DNA of 64,000 bases. Origin: Lampris incognitus. Its lineage: Eukaryota; Chordata; Actinopteri; Lampriformes; Lampridae. The position numbers and the translations under genes were made by a program. Below the pieces are notes generated by a model. The model had not been told where the DNA came from. It was given only the letters and a program-made list of their open reading frames with translations, and ran no database searches. Location of the stretch: positions 27,939,457-28,003,456 of the forward strand of contig NC_079230.1 in NCBI RefSeq assembly GCF_029633865.1, given 5' to 3'. This document shows, in pieces, positions 25,767-35,491 of this stretch. Position 1 is the first letter of the stretch. Each line of letters begins with the position of its first letter.

Positions 25767-28700
25767 GCACACACAATGTGGTTTGTGTGCATCCTTGAAG
25801 AGAACACTGTTGGGATTGTTTGTTAGACGTAAGGGGTGGCCGGATGATTCGAACTCTCAAAGTGCCCTTGAGCAAAACACTAAACCCCTGCTATAACTTA
25901 CATTAACGCTTGCTCCCTCCACCTCCTCCTCTCCTGTCTGTCTAACTGCTTAAGAGTAAGAGAGGCCTTTCAGACCAGCATGTGACCGTGACACCGCTGG
26001 TTCAGACGGCAGAAGGCAGGGGAGTGTATGTGTACGTAAACCTTCTCCCCTTCCTTAAAAAAAAAACTCAACTCAATGCAGCTCCTCTGGCAGAGCCGCT
26101 GTGTGGCTGACTGCAGAAGACTGTGGTTGCACGAGGCCACTCACAGCTGTGAATGCATGTAGCTGCAGGTCAGTGGAGCAGGGCGGAGCTGCAAACTGGC
26201 ATATGTGCTCAGCAAAACGCCGTCCTGGAATGAGGTTCTGGAAAGAGAAAAGGGGAAGACGGAGAAGGAGAACGAGGGAGGGGAATATGGTTTTTGTTCT
26301 TCTCGGAGACGAAGCGGATGGGCCAGGTCGTGAGGAAGCCGCGGCATCACGGCTAACAGCAAAAGTGGTGGGTCTGAAAGGATCCATTATGGCCTTGAGG
26401 GGCGCGCTGAGCCAAAAGGAGGGGGTGGAGCATTGAGGAGCATCAATAAAGGGGGGGGGGGGTTCTACCATATTACAGGAGAGGCGGGGGAGGGGTGGGC
26501 AGGATGAACGCAGCCGAGTCTCAAGGCAATTGATAGAAAACATGAAAGAAGTGAGGAGGAGGAGGAGCTGCGATCTCAGAAAATAATCAGTAATAATTTT
26601 CATGTGCGCCACAGTGTCATGAGCTTCTCTTAACAACAGACGATATGGATGCACCATGTGCACGCATGTGGCAGCGGTTGTTGTTGCTGACCGCTGATAT
26701 GTGAGCCCTGCAAAAGATGTGCAATGTGCAGCAAACACACACATGTCTATGCACACACATATACATGCACGACTGAGAATGCACACAGTTTTTTATGGTG
26801 TCTAACAAGATTAAGCTCTTTCCCTCCAGATGAAATGTGGAGGGCTAATTCATTTGATAAGCGTTCAGTCTAGACAGCAGCTCACTCTGCAGTAGTTCAC
26901 TCCTCTCCGGGAGCCAAACAACTGTGGCTGAAAGCCCCAACCGAGTGCCTCTAAGATGTTGGGGTTGTGCCCACATGTGGGAATGTGTGATTGTTTAAGA
27001 CTGCATGAAAAGATGTGTTGTCCTGATTGGTCTTGTGTTTGAGTTTAAGAGGCATCATGCACAAGAAATATGCATTTATGTATCTTAACTATGGCTGTTT
27101 CTATATTTAGCTAGCTAGATATAGAGACAGCCATATGAGATATCTTATGAGATATCTATCTATCTAGCTAGCTAGCTAGCTAGCTCATAAGTGATGAGCT
27201 AGATTTTTGCATCCCTGTTTGGGACCTGCCATGCATTCGTGAGCAACATCATTGCCAAGGCCTGCCCTCCAAATGGTATATACATGGTGCAGTGTTGCAC
27301 ACACAGCCCAAACACACCCTTCTCCTTCCCCCCCCCCCTTGAGGTCAAAGGGCATGCTGGGAGTATGGATCAGCTCGTCTAATAGCCCACACATCAGCAG
27401 TTTCTCCCTCTGGTACCCCTCACTGACAAATGAGGGCTAGGCTAGACTAGCAGAAACAGACACACATTGCCTATACACACGCGTACACTCTCACAATGAT
27501 ATGATCACCAAAGATGAATTATTCATGAGCACTTAAGCGCGGAGATACATGAAGCCTTTACCATTACCCTGGCCTGCACACAACCCCCAGCATGAATAGA
27601 ATTACCATCGCATTGACTCCTGTGTTGGTGCCACACGTGCACACACAACCACACAGCATCCCTCATTGTTACAACTCCATTAACTCGATTATTAGTTGGC
27701 CTGCTACCATTAGCTTTACGGCTGCAGCCCGTCCGTGTGGCTGTGTAGGTCTCTGCTTGTTTACCAAGTTTTACATGGCCGATCCACTACCGTGTGCATC
27801 GTTTCCCTGCACATGTGTGTTTATTTACCTCTGTTTCTCCTGCTTCCTCCCTCCCTTGGAATGGTCAAAGACCATAGGTCATGTCATAAAGCTGCTCTTT
27901 GCCCCCCCCCTCGTCTTAATCAGTCCAGCAGGATGGACCGCTCGGAGGACTGGCTTTAAACACAAACACACACACTCTCTCTGACTTTTAACCCAGATCT
28001 GAGGTGGCTCACGGCGAGGCGGACGGGGAGCAACGATATCAGGATCGCCCTGCTCTCGTGTTAATCAAGATGTAATCTGTGGGGCCCACAGCTGCGACCG
28101 CTTAATCACCACAGACTCCATCGGTCATACTGCGCAGGGATCAAACCCCATGATTGATTGCCACAGAAAACACACAACAATAGCAATCATGCTGCTGGCC
28201 TGTTGTTTGGTCTGGCTGATAAGAGTCTTTCATCACCGACTCAAGTGGACTTTGAGAAAACATGCAGAGAGAGGGAGGAAGACTACAATGGATGATCAAC
28301 CGGTTCTCCATTTCGCACGGATACACACATGACTTTCACTGAACACACTGACCAGACGCACTACCAGTTACTGTCATTTAACTCACGTTATAACAAAGTT
28401 GTGCAGGTGGACTTGGCGGCATGTCTTGTGTTATGCCATCTGAAACACCATCTGCTATGACCACAATAACCGCATCTCACGTGCCGTTTAGGTTATTGGG
28501 CGTGGCTGTGACATCGCAGAACAAGGGTCAACTGACCAAATGCTCCGTTACCTTTCATTTGCAAACATTTCCAGAAGCGTCTTCATCGTCTGCATTGTCA
28601 CCCAGCAGTCCGTCACACCGCAGAAACGGCCGATTGGTCATATTTCCATCACCGTCCAATTTGCCTAAGTGACTAAAGCCCTGAACGTGGGCCTTTGTGT

Positions 28701-31700
28701 CCCATACACGTCATATGTCCGTCCCCACAAGAGAGACGGGCCGGGTCTACCAGGAACTGATTTATATCACACAACTTTTTATTGCTCTGTTACTTCAGCT
28801 GCTGGACACAAACAGCTGCATCTCACTGCCATTTACCATCTAATATTACAGCTTTCCAGAACCCCCCTTTTTCCCCCCGAATTGTACCCGTCCAATTACC
28901 CCAACTCTTCCGAGCTGTCCCGGTCACTGCTCCACCCCCTCTGCCGATCCGGGGAGGGCTGCAGACTACCACATGCCTCCTCCGATGCACGTGGAGTCGC
29001 CAGCCGCTTCTTTTCACCTGACAGTGAGGAGTTTCACCAGGGGGACGTAGCATGCGGGAGGATCACGCTATTCCCCCCCGAACACGTGCCCCGACTGACC
29101 AGAGGAGGCGCTAGTGTAGCGACCAGGGGACATACCCACATCCGGCTTCACATCCCGCACACACGGCCAATTGTGTCTGTAGGGACGCCCGACCAAGCCG
29201 GGTTTCCTACACGGGCCCTCCTCGCCGTCCGTCCTCGCACACGCAACACGACGACGCGTGGCGGTCTGACTGAGCCGGCTGACGTCATGCCGTGTTGCTG
29301 TGCTGATTAATGTTGTTGTTTTGTGTGAATCTATGAGAGCGTCCTTTGAAGTGGTCTATAAAAACCACCAAGTGTCGCTGCTGAATAATTAACTACTCAT
29401 CAGCTCGGTACACGTAATGAGGTTTCAGTTGGCTTGTTTTTGTTTTTGTTTTTTTTCCCAAACAGAGAAACTGTGCCGCTGCTCTGACTGGAGGAAGGCA
29501 GCACTTGCCCCGTCCCAGTAGGATGGATGACCCGGCTGCCCACACCACAGCGCCGCCTCCACACCCCCCCCCCCCGGTATAGGTGAGAGAGAGACGGACA
29601 GACAGAAAGAGAGAGAGAGAGAGCGAGCAGGAAGCAGGAAGTGTGGCACAAACAGCAGGAAGTGTTTTATCTCTAGAGTCCACAGCTTCAATAACAAGCC
29701 TCTTAATTGGTCATCCGTGGGGATTGGGCCTCGTGATTTGTCACGGGCGAGGGTGGCGATGGAGCGATAACGGCGACATCGCCAACAGGATGAAGAAATG
29801 GAGAGACAGAGAGACAAGAGAGAATGTGCTGTGGCTGTTTGAAGTGGGAGAGATGCATGGAGTTGGAGAGGTTGAAAAAACAGCAGTGGAACGCAGATGG
29901 AGGGAGGAGAGAGGGGAGGACGTGAGGGAGGATGTTCAATCAATCTGTCCCTCGGTAAGAAGCTTCAGCTGACCGCTCCCGCAGGAGACCCTCTTTGTCT
30001 GTCTGCTTCTCGCTCTCTACCCCCTCCCCCCCCTCTATCTCTCTCGCTCACTCTCTCTCTCCCCCTCCCCCCCCTCACTCTCTCCTCCTCCTCTCTCCCC
30101 CTCTCTCTCACTCTCCCCCCCCCCCAACTCACGCACACACAGCCACATACATACTAACACGTTAGTTTAGAGTTAATAGGAAAACCCTCCCCCCATATGC
30201 ATCGCCCCCATTTTTTAACGTGCGCTCAATTCCTTTCGCACAGCTCTCCTCCTCTCTTTTTCTCCCTTCCTTCTTTCTCTCTCTCTGTCTCTCTCTCTCT
30301 CTCTTGTCCAGAGCTAAATTAGGCACCAAAGGTACCAGTGGAGGAAGCTGTTCCAGGGGGACTTGAAACAGAGCGAACACACCACACACACACCACACAC
30401 ACACACACACAGAGAGAGAAAGGTGGGATGAGACTGAGAGACAGATATTATGTACTGCTGCTGCTCCGTCTAGACGCGACCCTGCAGTAAGTCATTAAGA
30501 GGCCACTGTCACTAAGTGGGCATCATGGCCGCCAGCGCAAGAGCCCATCCCCGTGTCTGGTAACATTTCATTAGATTACATTTACATCGTAGGTGTTTAG
30601 CTGACACTATTACCCAGAGTGACTTTACAGCGAGCCAGCAGGAAAGACAATGAGATCATATTCCCATTACAGCCAGGAGTGAGGCATGCTCAGATCCGAG
30701 TCGCCTCCATCCGCCCACCATCTAAACAGGAGGCGTGCACCTCCTCCCTGTGTTAACTGTCTGTTTGGAGTTATCCTTTTCTAATTAATTGTGCTCATCC
30801 CCCCCCCCTTTTTCTCCCCAATTGTACTTGGCCAATTACCCCACTCTTCCGAGCCGTCCCGGTGGCTGTTCCACCCCCTCTGCCGATCCGGGGAGGGCTG
30901 CAGACTACCACATGCCTCCTCCGATACATGTGGAGTTGCCAGCCACTTCTTTTCACCTGACAGACAGGCGTTTCGCCAGGGGGATGTAGTGCGTGGGAGG
31001 ATCACCCTATTCCCCCCAAGTCCCCCCCCCAACAGGCGCCCCTGACCAACCAGAGGAGGCGCTAATGCAGCGACAAGGACACATACCCACATCCGGCTTC
31101 CCACCCGCAGACACGGCCAATTGTGTCTGTAGGGACGCCTGACCAAGCGGGAAGTAACACAGGGATTCGAACCGGCGATCCCTGTGTTGGTAGGCAACGG
31201 AATAGACCACCACGCTAACCGGAAGCCCTCAAAGCCTTTCTACTCAGCACAGAGCTTTGCATTTAAGAAATCCATGAGAATTAATCAATATCTGCATAGT
31301 TCAGCTTTTTTTTTTTTTTTTTTTGGTGCACAACAGAACAAAGGGATGAGTGTGGTGGAGAAGTATGCTCGACTAGTCAATTTGGTGGAGAAGTATGCTC
31401 GACTAGATGATTTGGTGGAGAAGTATGCTTGACTAGATGATTTGGTTGAGACGTATGCTCGACTAGTCAATTTGGTGGAGAAGTATGCTTGACTAGATGA
31501 TTTGGTGGAGAAGTATGCTTGACTAGATGATTTGGTGGAGAAGTATGCTCGACTAGATGATTTGGTGGAGAAGTATGCTCGACTAGATGATTTGGTGGAG
31601 ACGTATGCTCGACTAGTCAATTTGGTGGAGAAGTATGCTGAACTAGTTGATTTGGTGGAGAAGTATGCTCGACTAGATGATTTGGTGGAGAAGTGTGCTC

Positions 31701-33594
31701 GACTAGATGATTTGGTGGAGAAGTATGCTGAACTAGTTGATTTGGTGGAGAAGTATGCTGAACTAGTTGATTTGGTGGAGAAGTATGCTCGGCTAGATGA
31801 TTTGGTGGAGAAGTATGCTGAACTAGTTGATTTGGTGGAGAAGTATGCTCGGCTAGATGATTTGGTGGAGAAGTATGCTGAACTAGTTGATTTGGTGGAG
31901 AAGTATGCTCGACTAGTTGATTTGGTGGAGAAGTATGCTCGACTAGATGATTTGGTGGAGAAGTATGCTCGACTAGTCAATTTGGTGGAGAAGTATGCTC
32001 GACTAGTCAATTTGGTGGAGAAGTATGCTCGACTAGATGATTTGGTGGAGAAGTATGCTCGACTAGATGATTTGGTGGAGAAGTATGCTCGACTAGATGA
32101 TTTGGTGGAGAAGTATGCTCGGCTAGATGATTTGGTGGAGAAGTATGCTCGACTAGTCGATTTGGTGGAGAAGTATGCTCGACTAGATGATTTGGTGGAG
32201 AAGTATGCTCGACTAGTCAATTTGGTGGAGAAGTATTCTCGACTAGATGATTTGGTGGAGAAGTGTGCTGAACTAGTTGATTTGGTGGAGAAGTATGCTC
32301 GACTAGTCAATTTGGTGGAGAAGTATGCTCGACTAGATGACTTGGAGGAGAAGTATGCTCGACTAGATGACTTGGAGGAGAAGTATGCTGAACTAGTTGA
32401 TTTGGTGGAGAAGTATGCTTGACTAGTTGATTTGGTGGAGAAGTACGCTCGACTAGTTGATTAGGTGGAGAAGTATGCTCGACTAGATGATTTGGTGGAG
32501 AAGTATGCCCGACTAGATGATTTGGTGGAGACGTATGCTCGACTAGATGATTTGGCGGAGACGTATGCTGGACTAGTTGATTTCGCTGAGCAGGAAAACA
32601 CCACCGACAGTTTGGTGTCAGCTGCTTTCTGTCTGTCTTTCATTCTCACTCCCAGTCCTCCCATCACATAAACCGTAGTCATTATTAGAGTTGGAGGACG
32701 TGCATCGATCAATAGAGCGAGCATCTTGTGTGATTGATGGGGTGGTGGATATTGGCTGACTATTGATTCTGTGAAGGAGAGGATGAGAATGTAGTGGATT
32801 CAGCATTTGGCTTTAGGGTCATCTGTTCAGATCTCCTTCTACCACAGCTGGCTCTTAGGGACAGAGGTACAAGTGATCACGGCACACGCCCGGAGGTGAG
32901 GGGTTTGTAGATCAGTGAGGTCCTGCTTCTCATTTTCTATTCATTTAAATGAGACCGTCCAGTGGACGTTCAAGGCACACAATGAAAGACAGCGTTTGTT
33001 CTCGTTCACTTCTCCACATTGTGAACACGGGACTGCATTTTTTTTTTGCCCCCCGTTTTCTCCCCAATTGTACTTGGCCAGTTACCCCACTCTTCCGAGC
33101 TGTCCCGGTCGCTGCTCCACCCCCCTCTGCCAATCCGGGGAGGGCTGCAGACTACCCCATGCCTCCTCCGATACATGTGGAGTCACCAGCCGCTTCTTTT
33201 CACCTGACAGTGAGGAGTTTCACCGGGGGACGTAGCGTGTGAGAGGACCACACTATTCCCCCCAATTCCCTCTCCCCCCCCGAACAGGCGCCCGGACCGA
33301 CCAGAGGAGGCGCTAGTGCAGCGACTAGGACACATACCCACATTCATCTTCCCGCAGACACGGCCAATTGTGTCTGTAGGGATGCCCGACCAAGCTGGAG
33401 GAAACACGGGGATTCGAACCGGCAAGCCCCGTGTTGGTAGGCAACAGAATAGACCGCCACGCCACCCAGACGCCCACGGCACCCGATTTTTATTCGAATG
33501 AGTTCAAATTGATTCATACGTGAGGTGATCCAAACTCTGCCCTCACCCACTGATTTGTTGCCAAGGAGGAGATGCACACTCCACAGTACACTTA

Positions 33595-33635
<41 letters not shown>

Positions 33636-33938
33636 CAGAAAGCCCATCTCCTTACTTCTGAGTCAGAAACAAGGGAGTTATGAAGATCATACGGACATAA
33701 CTCACACAATGTCTCTCATTTGATGTCTCTCCTCTGCCGCCCTTTGTCTTTGTGTGTGTTTGCCTATGTTTGTGTGTTTCTGTTTCACTTCATCCCTGTC
33801 TTCTTCTGTCCATCAGCGACGGCCTTCACATGTGTATTCCACCAGAGAGGAACCTCGACCGACAATTCTGCCTCTCAAGAAAGCAGCTTTGATGCACATC
33901 TCACACACACCATACACATTACATCCAGTTTTAGTTGG

Positions 33939-33974
<36 letters not shown>

Positions 33975-35139
33975 TGTCCTGTATCTCCCAACACAAACGT
34001 GCAGACAGAATATCCACCTTGTCATTTCATCCCACATGCATTGCATCTACAAACAACATACACACACAAGTCCAAATGCTATGTCATGCCATCACACACA
34101 CACACACACACACTATAAACAATGGCCGTGACGTCGGCGGTCCCTCTCCATCAGGTCCGTGGGTGCCGGAGCCCAGGTGGGCTTCCCTGTGGGTCCATTC
34201 TGTTTGCATGGCTGGACTCATTAGCATTGTCCCAGGGCAGTGGTGCCTGACCTCCGCTAAACCATCACGGCCCGGCAGCAATAATGGGAATGCTAAATTG
34301 CAATTGTGTATGCAATGGATTACTAAACCAGTGGGCACAATGTCAAAGAGAGAGAGGGAGGGAGGGAGAGAGGGGGGGAGAGGAGGGAAGGGGAGAGAGG
34401 GGGGGGGGAGAGAGGGAGGGAGGCAAGATCAGTTGACGGGCTTACCCATCACCTGCCATTTACTGCCCCTGTGGGCCAGGTGACCACGTGGACAGATGAT
34501 ACCAAGATGCTACAGAGCGGGGGAATGTGTGTTTGTACCTATGTCCACATGCAAGTGTGTGTGCACGTTTTCACACATGCGATTGTGTCAGGGTGTGTGT
34601 TGTGTTGTGTGTGCGTGCGAGCACGGCTGTGTAATTGACTGTATATTTGCATAAGCTGTGTGTGCGTGTTTCGCTCGTCCCGGATGTCGTCCGCATTTTA
34701 ACCTTCGCGACTGAGCACCGCGAGTCCGTTTTGGATCATACAGGCGGCTCGTCGTCCCCCCTCCCCCTCCCCACAACTAGAAACCGTAGTAAAGGAAATG
34801 AGCTCCGCCGGTACCGAGTGTAGCCTACAGCAGAGAGTGTGTCAGCAGTTTCCGCCGTACCATCACCAGTCAGTCGCCTCGTGCCCTCCTGTGTGATGCA
34901 GTAATGCTCAGAGGTGGGGGTGGGGGTGGGGGAGGGAGGGGAGGTGAGAACGAAAGACTGATTGGGAAAGGACACGAGAAGACGGGGAGAGGAAGTTGCT
35001 AGAGAGAAAAAGATGGAGGGAAGGGCAGAGAGGCGCCCTGCATATTTGATAAGTTGCTTGGAAAAGATGCCGCGTCATTTTAGTTTGTTTCTCTGCGCCG
35101 CCGTCCGTCAGCCCAACTGCTGTGTTGGTGTCACTGTTA

Positions 35140-35205
<66 letters not shown>

Positions 35206-35344
35206 TACTCTCTCTCTCTCAGTCTCCCTCTCTCTCACACATACTCTCGCTCTGTCTCTCTCTCTCTCTCTCTCTTTCTCACACACACATACTCTCTCCC
35301 TCTCTCTCACACATACTCTCGCTCTGTCTCTCTCTCTCTCTCTT

Positions 35345-35394
<50 letters not shown>

Positions 35395-35445
35395 ACACAC
35401 ATACTCTCTCTCTCTGTCTCCCTCTCTCCCTCACACATACTCTCG

Positions 35446-35491
<46 letters not shown>

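Noticed and set aside
26073-26786. 237-codon minus-strand frame in NAT8L intron 2
   Set aside because: No domain, no splice context and biased low-complexity text; probably chance.
28669-29310. 213-codon plus-strand frame
   Set aside because: More than half is the reverse of a SINE family 1 copy.
31532-32422. 296-codon frame with a DLVEKYARLD repeat (and the 341-codon frame on the other strand)
   Set aside because: It is fully explained by a 30-bp tandem repeat in an intron; the flanking units contain stops and there are no exon signals.
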